Source: CAJQLB01 sp041392065 (GTDB taxonomy: Bacteria > Bacteroidota > Bacteroidia > Flavobacteriales > Flavobacteriaceae). From it: DNA of 64,000 nt. Position 1 is the stretch's first letter. The number at the start of each line of letters is the position of its first letter. The position numbers and the translations under genes are program-made. The stretch covers positions 186,001 through 250,000 of the forward strand of contig JAWKMU010000005.1 in NCBI GenBank assembly GCA_041392065.1, read 5' to 3'. Positions 41,310 through 51,392 of this stretch are shown in pieces. The notes under the pieces were generated by a model. The model was not told the DNA's origin and ran no database searches. It saw nothing but the letters and a program-made list of their open reading frames with translations.

Positions 41310-42524
41310 TTAAGCCATGTCAACAATGACGTGGCTTTTTTGTTTTAGTTGAGCTGTTACTATTACTATTTTTTCATTATTTAGATTAGTAGTAAAAAAT
41401 AAAAACAATTCACCTCCATCTACTATATTGAATTTTTTTCTAATCTGAGCTACTGTTTCTGGGAAGTTTCTAGTTGTAATATTGGCTTTAGATTTAGAAA
41501 ATTGCATAGCAATGACTTTTTTTGAATAGGATAAAACCTCTATAATTTTAAAACGTCTTCCAGGAAATTTAATGCTAATCTCTGAAGTGTACAAATGCGA
41601 GTGTTTATGAAGTTTATCTACATTTAATGTTTTTGAAATGATATTAAAAGCTCCTGCTTTCATTAAGGCACTATTGGGCTCATATAAGTATTTTTTAGGC
41701 AAACTGTAAACTGGCTCACTGTTCTTTTCTTCTGAAAATATAAACTCAAACTCTTGAGATTCGTCCTTTAAATAATTAACTGTTTCAATACTAATTTCAT
41801 CTTCAAAATTAGCCTCTAAAAGAAATAATAGCTCCTTAACCTCACTATCTAAAGCAACTACATGAATTTCCTTAACCCACTTCAACTCACTTATTCCAAT
41901 GGAAATATCAAGCATCGGAGAAGCCTTTATTAATATTATTTTTGAGTGCTTAAACAATAAATTTAAATGCTCTGTAACATCAGGCAAGCAATCTCTTAAA
42001 TAAAATACTTTGCCTTTACTGTCATGACGTCTTGAAGGATCTAGGTAAATACAGTCAAAAATAGTATCATTAGTCTTTAAATATTCTATGCCATCTTTAG
42101 CAACTGTTATTATATTATCAGCTTCTAAAATTTTAAAATTGTGCTTAGCTATTTCTGAAAGGTTTACATCAATTTCGCAATGTATAACCTCTTTAAATTG
42201 TTTTGAAAAATAAAATGCATCTACACCGAAGCCTCCTGTTATATCAATCAAAGACTTTCCTTTAACTAAAGTTGATTTGTATTGGGCTGTAATTTCAGAA
42301 GATGTTTGCTCAATATTTAACTTATTTGGATAGTAAATATTTTCAGTATTAAACCAAGTTGGAAGCTTACTTTTACACTTATGTTTTGCTTCAATTTGTG
42401 CTACCAATTCTTTAATATCGATATCTCCAAAATCTACTTTGCTAAGCAATAAAGAAACTACATCTTTGTCTAAATTGCTATTTATAAAGTTTTGATTTAC
42501 AGTATTTAAAATGGTTTTATTCAA
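41310..42524 (-). CDS. THUMP-like class I SAM-dependent methyltransferase
   Basis: The 404-residue protein is probably an RNA methyltransferase. An N-terminal helical region (about residues 1-85) precedes a Rossmann SAM-binding domain with motif I SLIDITGGFGVDAFYFS and a DPSRR active-site-type block (CIYLDPSRRHDSKGKV). A C-terminal THUMP-like region (FPGRRFKIIEVLSYSKK, ANITTRNFPETVAQIRKKF) follows, as in Porphyromonas PG_1098-like proteins. Its stop codon is one base outside attR, so the gene is not interrupted by the element. It is the last gene of a minus-strand group starting with tsaD. Confidence 0.85.
   Translation of the reverse strand: MNKTILNTVNQNFINSNLDKDVVSLLLSKVDFGDIDIKELVAQIEAKHKCKSKLPTWFNTENIYYPNKLNIEQTSSEITAQYKSTLVKGKSLIDITGGFGVDAFYFSKQFKEVIHCEIDVNLSEIAKHNFKILEADNIITVAKDGIEYLKTNDTIFDCIYLDPSRRHDSKGKVFYLRDCLPDVTEHLNLLFKHSKIILIKASPMLDISIGISELKWVKEIHVVALDSEVKELLFLLEANFEDEISIETVNYLKDESQEFEFIFSEEKNSEPVYSLPKKYLYEPNSALMKAGAFNIISKTLNVDKLHKHSHLYTSEISIKFPGRRFKIIEVLSYSKKVIAMQFSKSKANITTRNFPETVAQIRKKFNIVDGGELFLFFTTNLNNEKIVIVTAQLKQKSHVIVDMA
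41312..41342 (+). terminator. Native terminator of tRNA-Arg, displaced by the element
   Basis: An 11-bp stem with one G-T pair (41312-41322 with 41327-41337) and a 4-base loop, followed by T residues, begins four bases after attR. It overlaps the last codons of the minus-strand methyltransferase gene. Confidence 0.7.
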
Positions 42525-42531
42525 TGAAAAA

Positions 42532-43626
42532 CTATAAGTCTTTTGTAAGTCGCTTTACAATTTTATTTTCGGCAAGAAATTCTTTCAGAATGACTTTTAT
42601 GGCTGTATAAGCTGGAATAGCAACGATTAATCCAACAACACCAAATAAAATTCCTGCAATAAGAATTACCAAGAAAATTTCAAGTGGATGTGATTTTACA
42701 CTTTTAGAAAATATGAAAGGCTGACTAAAAAAATTGTCGACCAACTGACCAACTAAAAATACAATAAACACCCAAAATGTTTTAGGTAATATTACATCAC
42801 TAAAACTAGCGCCTAAATTACTTGTCATGGTAAGTGCTAGCATTAAAAAACCTCCAACTAATGGACCAACATAAGGAATGAGATTAAGTAAAGCACATAA
42901 AAATGCAATAACAATAGCGTTTTCAACACCAATGATAAGCAATCCTATGGTGTAAATGACAAATAAGATGAGTATTTGAAAAATAAGACCTACAAAATAA
43001 CGAGACAATAAATCTTTAATTTTTATAGTAGAATTTTTCCAGCGAGATTCTTTTTCATCTGGAACAAAAGTTAGCATTCCGTTTTCAAACAACTTACTAT
43101 CTTTTAGAAAAAAGAACGAAATAAAAAGCACTGAAAATAAGCCAATACTAAAGCTTCCAAGTCCACTAATAAATGAATTAAAAAAGTTTGGGATAATAGA
43201 ATAATCTATTTTAGAAAGTAGGTTGGATTCTTTTATTGATTTTTCCACATCAATATTATTAAACTCAAAATAGTCAACAGCTTGAGTATATAAGTTTTCA
43301 ATATTATCTTGAAGTTGGTTAATGTCTAGCAAAGCTAAATTATGTCCTTGTTTGGTGATGAGAGGTATAAACAAACCAACCAAACCAATAAACAAGCCTA
43401 TAAAAACAGCCATCGTTACAACAACAGCAACAGTATTATTAAACTTTAACTTTCGTCTTAAAAAGAGAACAATAGGTCTGCCTATTAAAGAAATTACCGA
43501 AGCTATAGCTATATAAACAATTACGGCTTGAATTTTATATAAAAAGTAGAGTAGGAGCGCAATACCAAGCACGATGGCAAGAGCTTTTAAGATTCCGTTT
43601 GTTATGGAGTTTGAATTCATATTCAT
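42532..43626 (-). CDS. AI-2E/PerM-family transporter
   Basis: The 364-residue membrane protein has about eight hydrophobic segments in the AI-2E transporter family order: paired N-terminal helices (ILKALAIVLGIALLLYFLY, VIVYIAIASVISLIGRPIV), a soluble mid-loop, then GLGSFSIGLFSVLFISFFFL and LNLIPYVGPLVGGFLML, with a late VDNFFSQPFIF region. Substrates of flavobacterial members are unknown; autoinducer export is shown for a few proteins only. It lies seven bases upstream (in transcription) of the methyltransferase gene and 21 bases after the TrmH-like gene. Confidence 0.9.
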   Translation of the reverse strand: MNMNSNSITNGILKALAIVLGIALLLYFLYKIQAVIVYIAIASVISLIGRPIVLFLRRKLKFNNTVAVVVTMAVFIGLFIGLVGLFIPLITKQGHNLALLDINQLQDNIENLYTQAVDYFEFNNIDVEKSIKESNLLSKIDYSIIPNFFNSFISGLGSFSIGLFSVLFISFFFLKDSKLFENGMLTFVPDEKESRWKNSTIKIKDLLSRYFVGLIFQILILFVIYTIGLLIIGVENAIVIAFLCALLNLIPYVGPLVGGFLMLALTMTSNLGASFSDVILPKTFWVFIVFLVGQLVDNFFSQPFIFSKSVKSHPLEIFLVILIAGILFGVVGLIVAIPAYTAIKVILKEFLAENKIVKRLTKDL

Positions 43627-43647
43627 ATCGTAAAGATATAAAACAGA

Positions 43648-44148
43648 TTAAACTAATTGTTTAGTAATTTCATAAAGCGCAATATTTGTGGCTTGCACAA
43701 CATTCATACTACTGTTTTGTCCATACATTGGTATATGAACTATGTCATTACACAATTTTAAAACCTTCTCTGAAACTCCAAAGTTTTCATCACCAACAAT
43801 AAGCACTATGTCTCTATTATCGGGAAAACTAAAGTTGTGAATGGATTCACTTGAAGTTGTAATTTCTAAAGCAACTAAATAGTAATTGTTGTTTTTTAAT
43901 TCTGAAACAACCTCTAAAATATGCTCTTGAGTTTTGTGTTTTACAACATTTTCAGTAGCTCTTGATGTTTTTGTCATTTTTCTACCTAGTGGAATATCTT
44001 TACCACATAGGATGAGCTCTTTTACGCCAAAGGCATCACAAATTCTAAACAAGCTCCCAAGATTTGGTGCATTGGTTACGTTATCACAAATTATTGTAAC
44101 TGGAAATGTTTGTTGCTGGAAGTTGGTATTGTAGTGGTTAAGTTGCAA
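43648..44148 (-). CDS. SpoU/TrmH-family RNA methyltransferase
   Basis: The 166-residue protein is a short SPOUT-class 2'-O-methyltransferase. Motifs are TIICDNVTNAPNLGSLFRIC (motif 1, with Asn and Arg), DIVLIVGDENFGVSEKVL (motif 2), and HIPMYGQNSSMNVVQATNIA (motif 3, deep trefoil knot). It lacks the N-terminal L30e-like domain of TrmH/RlmB and is about the size of minimal SPOUT members. Target RNA (tRNA or rRNA) is not evident. Confidence 0.9.
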   Translation of the reverse strand: MQLNHYNTNFQQQTFPVTIICDNVTNAPNLGSLFRICDAFGVKELILCGKDIPLGRKMTKTSRATENVVKHKTQEHILEVVSELKNNNYYLVALEITTSSESIHNFSFPDNRDIVLIVGDENFGVSEKVLKLCNDIVHIPMYGQNSSMNVVQATNIALYEITKQLV

Positions 44149-44230
44149 TGATGTTTAGCTGTTTAGTCGTTGGTTTGTTTAGTTGAATTTTAAAATTCAA
44201 AAATCGTTAACCCGTAATTCTAAAATCTTA

Positions 44231-44872
44231 TCAATTCTCAAAAGCGTACTTAATAATATTGGCTCCCATTTTCAAAGCTTTTTCTCTCACAGCTTCAGGA
44301 TCGTTATGCACTTCTGGATCTTCCCAGCCATCTCCTAAATCGCTTTCAAAAGTAAAGAGTAATACCAATCTACTTTCGTGAAAAATACCTAAAGCCTTTG
44401 GAGGCAAACCATCGTGTTCGTGAATTTTTGGCAATCCATCTGGAAACTTATAAGCTATATTAAATATTGGATGATTCACAGGAATTTCAACCAACTCCTG
44501 ATTTGGAAATACTTTTTTAAGCTCCTTTTCTATGTATTGTCGCATTCCGTAATTATCATCAATATGAATAAATCCACCAGAAATTAAATAATTGCGTAAG
44601 TTTTCGGCATCGTCATCATCAAAAAACACATTACCATGACCAGTCATATGCAAATAAGGATATTGAAAAATATCAATACTTCCAGCTTCAACTGTTTCTG
44701 GTTTTGGATTCATTTTTGTATTTATATTGGCATTACAATATGCAATTAAGTTAGGTAAAGCAGTAGGATTACTGTACCAATCGCCTCCACCTTTGTATTT
44801 CAATACGGCAACGTCTTGAGCAAAAGAGGCAAGTGTAAAAAAGGCTAAAAAAAAAGATGATAGTAGTTTCAT
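44231..44872 (-). CDS. Exported DUF4159 protein
   Basis: The 213-residue protein has a cleavable signal peptide (LLSSFFLAFFTLASFAQ). The mature part is DUF4159: VAVLKYKGGGDWYSNPTALP, YPYLHMTGHGNVFFDDD, AENLRNYLISGGFIHIDDNYG and FTFESDLGDGWEDPEVHND. The fold is related to glutamine-amidotransferase-like domains without known enzymatic function. Members lie near gliding or aerotolerance genes in some Bacteroidota, but here it sits two bases after rsmE. Role unknown. Confidence 0.9.
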   Translation of the reverse strand: MKLLSSFFLAFFTLASFAQDVAVLKYKGGGDWYSNPTALPNLIAYCNANINTKMNPKPETVEAGSIDIFQYPYLHMTGHGNVFFDDDDAENLRNYLISGGFIHIDDNYGMRQYIEKELKKVFPNQELVEIPVNHPIFNIAYKFPDGLPKIHEHDGLPPKALGIFHESRLVLLFTFESDLGDGWEDPEVHNDPEAVREKALKMGANIIKYAFEN

Positions 44873-44874
44873 AA

Positions 44875-45579
44875 TTATTCATTCACAAAAGCAACACTGT
44901 GACATGCAGCAATAGCAGCAGTTTCTGTTCGCAATCTTGTGTTACCCAAAGTTACTGGTTTAAATCCAATTTGAAGCGCTTGCGCGATTTCTTTAACACT
45001 AAAATCGCCTTCAGGACCAATTAAAATTATGATGTCTTGTTTTTGTTTAAGTAGGTTTTTTAATGATTTTCTATCAGTTTCCTCACAATGCGCAATAAAC
45101 TTTTGTCCTTTAAAATCTTGACTAATAAAGCTGCTAAAAGGTGTCAATTCGTTTATGGTTGGTAAATAACACTGCAAGGATTGTTTCATAGCAGATTGCA
45201 GTATCTTTTCAAAACGGTCTAATTTAATGACTTTACGCTCACTGTGGTCGCATAAAATAGGAGTAATGACATCTATACCAATTTCAGTGGCTTTTTCCAA
45301 AAACCATTCAAAGCGATCGTTCATTTTGGTTGGAGCTACAGCAAGATGCAATTTGTAATTTCGTTTCGGTTGCTGTTTTGCATTGTTGATGTTCGCAAGA
45401 CATTTTTTTATATCTGCATTTGTTATTTCAGCATCAAACAACCAACCTTTTCCATTAGTGATGCGTAATACATCTCCAACAGATTTGCGTAACACTTTTA
45501 CAATGTGTTTGCTCTCTTCTTTATCAAAAGTAAAAGAAGTAGTTGTTTCGTTTATGTCAGGATTGTAAAATAGTTGCAT
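44875..45579 (-). CDS. rsmE: 16S rRNA (uracil(1498)-N3)-methyltransferase RsmE
   Basis: RsmE methylates U1498 in the ribosomal decoding region. The 234-residue protein has an N-terminal PUA-like domain (KEESKHIVKVLRKSVGDVLR) and a C-terminal SPOUT domain (HLAVAPTKMNDRFEWFLEKA, EIGIDVITPI, DIIILIGPEGDFSVKEI, TLGNTRLRTETAAIAA). These are all diagnostic. It lies eight bases downstream of tsaD in transcription and two bases before the DUF4159 gene, forming a run of translation-related genes. Confidence 0.95.
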   Translation of the reverse strand: MQLFYNPDINETTTSFTFDKEESKHIVKVLRKSVGDVLRITNGKGWLFDAEITNADIKKCLANINNAKQQPKRNYKLHLAVAPTKMNDRFEWFLEKATEIGIDVITPILCDHSERKVIKLDRFEKILQSAMKQSLQCYLPTINELTPFSSFISQDFKGQKFIAHCEETDRKSLKNLLKQKQDIIILIGPEGDFSVKEIAQALQIGFKPVTLGNTRLRTETAAIAACHSVAFVNE

Positions 45580-45587
45580 TATTTAAG

Positions 45588-46610
45588 TTAGATTTTCAAC
45601 CTCGCTGAAGCTGTTACATTCTGTTTAGCAAAATCACCATCTAAAAACTTTAAATAGCCTACAATGGCAATCATGGCTGCATTATCTGTTGTATACTCAA
45701 ACTTTGGAATAAAAGTTTTCCAACCAAACTTTTTTTCTCCAGAGGTTAAGGCAGCTCTAATACCAGAATTTGCCGAAACACCTCCACCAATTGCAATTTG
45801 TTTGATTCCTGTTTGTTTTACTGCAAGTTTTATTTTATCCATTAAAATCCCAATAATAGTATATTGTAATGAAGCACAAATATCATTGAGATTATCGTTA
45901 ATAAACTCAGGATTCTTTTCAGTTTCTCGTTGCACAAAGTAAAGTACTGCAGTTTTTAATCCTGAAAAACTAAAGTTCAATCCATCTACTTTTGGTTTAG
46001 TAAACGGAAATGCCTTTGGATTTCCAAGTTGTGCTCTCTTATCAATTTCTGGTCCAGCAGGATAACCCAAACCTAAGGTTTTACCAGCTTTGTCATAAGC
46101 TTCACCTACAGCATCATCAATAGTTTCACCAATAACTTTCATGTCAAAATAATTGTCAACTCTAACAATTTGTGTATGTCCTCCTGAAATGGTCATGGCT
46201 AAAAAGGGAAACTCTGGTTTATCAAAACCTTCCTCTTCAATAAAATGTGCCAAAATATGAGCTTGCATGTGGTTCACTTCAATTAAAGGAATATCAAGTG
46301 CATAAGCCAATGATTTCGCAAATGAAGTACCAACAAGCAAAGAACCCATTAAACCTGGACCTCTGGTAAAAGCCACAGCACTTAATTGCTCTTTTGTAAT
46401 GTTAGCTTTTTGCAATGCTTGATGTACTACTGGAACAATATTTTGTTGGTGAGCTCTTGACGCCAATTCTGGCACAACTCCACCATAAGCTTCATGAATT
46501 TTTTGGTTAGCTACAACATTGCTCAAAACTTTTCCGTTGTGAATTACCGAAGCTGCTGTGTCATCACATGATGATTCTATTCCAAGAACATAAATATTTT
46601 GTGAACTCAT
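45588..46610 (-). CDS. tsaD: tRNA N6-adenosine threonylcarbamoyltransferase TsaD
   Basis: TsaD transfers threonylcarbamoyl onto A37 of tRNAs reading ANN codons, with TsaB, TsaC and TsaE. The 340-residue protein has the ASKHA fold: VLGIESSCDDTAASV at the start, the metal-binding pair in NHMQAHILAH, SGGHTQIV, GEAYDKAGKTLGLGYPAGP, KQIAIGGGVSANSGIRAAL and the late YTTDNAAMIA. Length and start are standard. It is transcribed away from tamB across 229 bases and is the first gene of the minus-strand group. Confidence 0.96.
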   Translation of the reverse strand: MSSQNIYVLGIESSCDDTAASVIHNGKVLSNVVANQKIHEAYGGVVPELASRAHQQNIVPVVHQALQKANITKEQLSAVAFTRGPGLMGSLLVGTSFAKSLAYALDIPLIEVNHMQAHILAHFIEEEGFDKPEFPFLAMTISGGHTQIVRVDNYFDMKVIGETIDDAVGEAYDKAGKTLGLGYPAGPEIDKRAQLGNPKAFPFTKPKVDGLNFSFSGLKTAVLYFVQRETEKNPEFINDNLNDICASLQYTIIGILMDKIKLAVKQTGIKQIAIGGGVSANSGIRAALTSGEKKFGWKTFIPKFEYTTDNAAMIAIVGYLKFLDGDFAKQNVTASARLKI

Positions 46611-46839
46611 TAGTATAGTTTAGGCACAATAATTGTTTATTTTGTTGTGCAGTAAGACGTCAAATATTCATTATTAAACGTAAATACAAAGAAATAAAAA
46701 AAATAATAGGTAGCCTTGAAAACACTTCTATAAATTGATACGTTTACAGAGCTAAATTATTAGATTTTTTACATTAATTTTATACCTTTAAAAGCGTATC
46801 AAAAAAGTAGTAAAAATAGCGTTAAAATTAGTTGCCATT

Positions 46840-49800
46840 TTGGTGCTGCTTTTCATCATTTTGGTGTTGCTATTATCTATTCCTGGTGTGCAGAACAGGT
46901 TAGGAAAATATGCTACAGATAGGATAAACAACGACTTCGGAACGAACATTAACATTGAAAAAATAGGACTTCAGTTTAATGGTGATATTGAGCTAAAGAA
47001 CATTTATATTGAAGACTACAAAAAAGACACATTAGTTAATATTGTTGAGCTTAACACCTCAATTTTAAGTTTTAAGAAGGCCATATATGATAATAAATTA
47101 ACCTTTGGTGATATAGACATCATAGGTATGAATCTTAATATTAAAACCTATAAAGGTGAAGATCAAACCAACCTTGATGTTTTTGTAAATAAATTAAGTG
47201 ATGATAATCCTAGCACTTCTGAAAATGAATTCTTATTATCTTCAAGTGATATTTCCATCATCAACAGTAAATTCAAACTCAGTGATGAAAACAAAGAAAC
47301 AGTTGATGTATTAAAGTTTAATGACTTAAATATTAATGCAACAGATTTTTTAATCTTAGGTCCAAAAGTGAGTGCTCGCATTAATCAGCTTACATTTAAG
47401 GACTCAAGAGGTGTTAGTGTACAAAACATGACTACTAACTTTTCGTACTCAAGAACATCTATGGTTTTTGATAATTTGCATATTGAAACACCCAACTCAG
47501 AACTCAATGGTGATTTAAAGTTTAAGTATAATCGTGAAGATTTACAGTTTTTTGAAGATAGAGTTGCACTCATAGCAAACTTTGACAATTCAAGAATTGC
47601 ACTAAACGAGCTCAATACGTTTTACAATGAGTTTGGTGTTAACGAAGTTGCCAGAATAAAAGCAACGCTTACAGGAACTCTAAATGACTTAACAGCAAAC
47701 GATTTATATGTTTCTACATCAAGGCAAACTATAATTGATGGTAATGTTAATTTTAAAAATCTATTCAATAAAGAACTAGGAAATTTTTCTATGGATGGAA
47801 GATTTAATAAGCTGGCTTCAACTTATAAAGATTTAAGGTCGTTGCTTCCAAATGTACTTGGCAACTCTATACCTTCGGTTTTAGATAAATTAGGAAGGTT
47901 TGATATTCAGGGAAATACAAAGATTACCACTTCAAATATTGATGCCAATATTGATGTTCAAACCGATTTAGGGATAATTTTAGCACAGCTTGAAATACAT
48001 AATGTTAACAATATAGATGACGCATCGTATAAAGGGAACATAATTTTTGATGAATTCTTGCTTGGTAACATCCTTAATGACCCAAAAATTGGAAAAGTTT
48101 CTTTAAATGTTGATGCTGATGGAAAAGGCTTCACATTAGATAATTTAAACACACTTATAAAAGGCGATATTTATGGTTTAAGCTATAACGATTATTACTA
48201 TTCTAACATTGATATAAATGGTACTGTTAAAAACAAGATTTTTAATGGAGACTTGGCAGCTAAGGACGACAATCTTGATTTTACATTTAATGGGTTGGTT
48301 AATTTCTCAGAAAATGAAAACAATTACAATTTTACGGCAAACGTAAACTATGCAAATCTTAATGCATTGAATTTTGTAAAAAAGGATAGTATTTCAATGT
48401 TTAGAGGATTGGTAAAAATGGATATGAAAGGTACCAACATTGACGATGCTTACGGAAGCATTACATTTCAAAACACGTTATATACCAATCAAAACGATGA
48501 ATATTACTTTAAGGATTTTGAAATAACATCTTCTTTTAACGATAATGAGCGTACGCTTTATGTAAACTCTCCTGATATTATAGAAGGCACTATGAAAGGC
48601 AAGTTCAAAATTAATGATGTGACAAAACTTGTCGAGAATTCCCTTGGTAATATCTATACCAACTACAATCCTCATCTAATTAATAGTAATCAGTACATCG
48701 ATTTTAATTTTAAGATATATAATAAAATAGCCGAAGTATTTTACCCAGATTTAAAGTTTGGAAGCAATACTTTTTTTAGAGGACGTATTGAAAGTGACGC
48801 AAAAGAATTTAACCTAACGTTTAAATCGCCTGAAATTCGTTTTGCCGAAAATTTTGCTAATAATATTCAGCTTAGATTAAGTAATAAAAACCCATTGTAC
48901 AACACTTATATAGAAATTGATAGCATTGGAACAAAGTACTATGATATTTCACAATTTAGCTTAATCAATCTTACTTTAAACGATTCTCTTTTTATCAGAT
49001 CAGAATTTAAAGGAGGTAAAACCAATAGAGACCAATTTAATTTAAACTTGTTTTACACTATAAACAAAGACAATCAATCGGTTATTGGTTTTAAGAACTC
49101 TGAAATAAATTTTAAAGGAAACCAATGGTTTATTAACGAAGATAGAAACAAAGACAATAAAATAGTCTTTGACAGATTGTTTAAAAATTTCGACATAAGA
49201 GATATACTTATGACGCATAATAACGAGTCTATAAAGCTTTCAGGTTTCATACAAGGAAACGAAACAAAAAATATCAATTTAGATTTTCAGGATGTAGACC
49301 TTACCAAGGTAACACCAGATATTCAAGACCTACTTCTTGCTGGAAATATTAATGGCATAGTAAATATTAGGCAGCAAAACGGAAATTATATACCAGAATC
49401 TGACATTACAATCGATAATTTTAAAGTAAACGACAATAACCTTGGAAGTTTTAGGGCAAATATTGTAGGCAACCAAACTCTTACCAATTATGATGTAAAC
49501 ATTTCTTTAAAGGAAGACAGCAACCAATCCTTATCTATAGTTGGTAATCTCGATGTTGCAGGTAAAAACTCTAACATAGACTTAGAGGTAGATTTTAAAG
49601 ATTTTATCTTAGAACCATTAAACCCATTTGGAGATGGAGTTATTACCGAAATAAGAGGCTATGTAACAGGAAATGCAAGAGTAAATGGCAAACTTAATAG
49701 GCCACAAATTAATGGAGAGTTAACAATGGATGATGGAGGTTTGGCAATTCCATACCTTAATGTAAACTATAGTTTTGAAGATGAAACTGAAATTCAATTA

Positions 49801-51273
49801 AGCAATCAAAGTTTTATTTTTAATGATGCAGAATTGACAGATACTGAATTTTTCTCTCGTGCAAATTTAAGCGGCAGGATAAATCATGTAAATTTCTCAA
49901 ATTGGTCAATAGATCTCGATATTAATTCAAACAGATTGCTTGTACTTAATACTCAAGATAGTGAAGACGCACTTTACTATGGTACTGCCTTTGTAGATGG
50001 CGATATCAACATAGCTGGACCAACAAACCAATTGGTAATTAAGGCAGATGTAAGCTCAGAAGAAGGCACAGTGTTTAAAATACCATTAAGCGATACAGAG
50101 TCGTTAGGCGATAATTCCTATATTCATTTTTTAAGCCCTGAAGAAAAAGAAGCCAAGTTACGTGGTGAAACACTTGCAGTAAATGAAATTTCAGGTTTAG
50201 AAATGGATTTTGATTTAACTGTTAACGAAAATGCAGAAATTGAAATTGTAATGGATAGGAATTCTGGAAGCACCATTAAAGGACGTGGTAATGGAGGTAT
50301 TTTGGCTCAAATAAACACCAATGGACGTTTTAATATGTATGGCGATTTTATCATTACCGAAGGAACATATAACTTTATTTATGGTGGCGTTATACAAAAG
50401 GATTTTAGAGTAGTTCAAGGCGGAACTTTGGTGTGGGAAGGAAGTCCTTTACAAGCTGAAATAAATATTGAAGCCATTCATGACAATATTAGTGCAAACC
50501 CTTCAATTTTATTAGATAATCCTATAAACCAAAGTATTCCTGTTGAAGTAAAAATACATTTAACCGAAAAGTTGGAACTACCTACTTTAGATTTTGATTT
50601 AATTTTCCCAAACGTAAACTCAACCATAAAATCTGAGCTCGAATATAGATTGAGTGATAAAGACGAAAAACAATTCCAAGCATTGTCATTATTGGCAACA
50701 GGCTCTTTTAGAAGCGACTTGTCTACATTAGGAGGACAAGATGCTCTGGGATTAATTTCAGACAGGGTTACTACTATGCTAAACGATATTATTTCGTCCG
50801 AAAATGGTAAACTAGATATTGGTCTTAACCTCGAAATAGGAGAGAATAACCCAAACTATGTGACAGATAGTAGAGTAGGTTTTACTTTGTCAACTCAGTT
50901 AAGTGATCGTGTACTTATTAACGGAAAAGTAGGAGTGCCTGTTGGTGGAGTAAATGAAACCGTTATAGCTGGAAATTTTGAAGTTGAAGTATTACTAAAT
51001 GATGATAGAACACTATCGTTAAAATTCTTTAATAAAGAAAATAGCATACAAAATTTTGGAGAGCAAATTGGGTATACCCAAGGTTTAGGACTTTCGTATA
51101 ATGTAGAGTTTGATAATCTAAACGAACTTTTTAAAAAGCTTTTTAAGAAAAAAGAAAGTGTGCTCAATACAACACCTAAAAAACAAAATAAATCATCAGA
51201 AACTGGTCTATCAGAATATAATACATTTAAGAAAAAAGATTCTACAAACGTCCAAAAATCAAACAATTTTTAA
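46840..51273 (+). CDS. tamB: Translocation/assembly module TamB (AsmA-like, DUF490)
   Basis: The long periplasm-spanning protein (1477 residues from the TTG at 46840) is probably a bridge-like lipid-transport or outer-membrane assembly factor. It has one N-terminal membrane anchor (FIILVLLLSIPGVQN), a long series of beta-strand repeats, and a C-terminal TamB domain (GSTIKGRGNGGILAQINTNG, MYGDFIITEGTYNFIYGGV, QLSDRVLINGKVGVPVGG). In frame upstream of the TTG lie KRIKKVVKIALKLVAI codons that make a natural basic N-terminus, but no ATG, GTG or TTG is available before the stop at 46789-46791. The true start may be an ATC at 46798 or this TTG. The C-terminus is polar. Divergent from tsaD. Confidence 0.92.
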   Translation: MVLLFIILVLLLSIPGVQNRLGKYATDRINNDFGTNINIEKIGLQFNGDIELKNIYIEDYKKDTLVNIVELNTSILSFKKAIYDNKLTFGDIDIIGMNLNIKTYKGEDQTNLDVFVNKLSDDNPSTSENEFLLSSSDISIINSKFKLSDENKETVDVLKFNDLNINATDFLILGPKVSARINQLTFKDSRGVSVQNMTTNFSYSRTSMVFDNLHIETPNSELNGDLKFKYNREDLQFFEDRVALIANFDNSRIALNELNTFYNEFGVNEVARIKATLTGTLNDLTANDLYVSTSRQTIIDGNVNFKNLFNKELGNFSMDGRFNKLASTYKDLRSLLPNVLGNSIPSVLDKLGRFDIQGNTKITTSNIDANIDVQTDLGIILAQLEIHNVNNIDDASYKGNIIFDEFLLGNILNDPKIGKVSLNVDADGKGFTLDNLNTLIKGDIYGLSYNDYYYSNIDINGTVKNKIFNGDLAAKDDNLDFTFNGLVNFSENENNYNFTANVNYANLNALNFVKKDSISMFRGLVKMDMKGTNIDDAYGSITFQNTLYTNQNDEYYFKDFEITSSFNDNERTLYVNSPDIIEGTMKGKFKINDVTKLVENSLGNIYTNYNPHLINSNQYIDFNFKIYNKIAEVFYPDLKFGSNTFFRGRIESDAKEFNLTFKSPEIRFAENFANNIQLRLSNKNPLYNTYIEIDSIGTKYYDISQFSLINLTLNDSLFIRSEFKGGKTNRDQFNLNLFYTINKDNQSVIGFKNSEINFKGNQWFINEDRNKDNKIVFDRLFKNFDIRDILMTHNNESIKLSGFIQGNETKNINLDFQDVDLTKVTPDIQDLLLAGNINGIVNIRQQNGNYIPESDITIDNFKVNDNNLGSFRANIVGNQTLTNYDVNISLKEDSNQSLSIVGNLDVAGKNSNIDLEVDFKDFILEPLNPFGDGVITEIRGYVTGNARVNGKLNRPQINGELTMDDGGLAIPYLNVNYSFEDETEIQLSNQSFIFNDAELTDTEFFSRANLSGRINHVNFSNWSIDLDINSNRLLVLNTQDSEDALYYGTAFVDGDINIAGPTNQLVIKADVSSEEGTVFKIPLSDTESLGDNSYIHFLSPEEKEAKLRGETLAVNEISGLEMDFDLTVNENAEIEIVMDRNSGSTIKGRGNGGILAQINTNGRFNMYGDFIITEGTYNFIYGGVIQKDFRVVQGGTLVWEGSPLQAEINIEAIHDNISANPSILLDNPINQSIPVEVKIHLTEKLELPTLDFDLIFPNVNSTIKSELEYRLSDKDEKQFQALSLLATGSFRSDLSTLGGQDALGLISDRVTTMLNDIISSENGKLDIGLNLEIGENNPNYVTDSRVGFTLSTQLSDRVLINGKVGVPVGGVNETVIAGNFEVEVLLNDDRTLSLKFFNKENSIQNFGEQIGYTQGLGLSYNVEFDNLNELFKKLFKKKESVLNTTPKKQNKSSETGLSEYNTFKKKDSTNVQKSNNF

Positions 51274-51392
51274 AGTCTAAATAAAAACTTTTTAACGAAA
51301 ACGTTTGAGTTTTGAGTTTTAGTTAAATTAAGATAAAACTTAGCATTTTTGTTGATTTTCTTTATTAGATTTACTCTCTCAAAAATCAAAAA

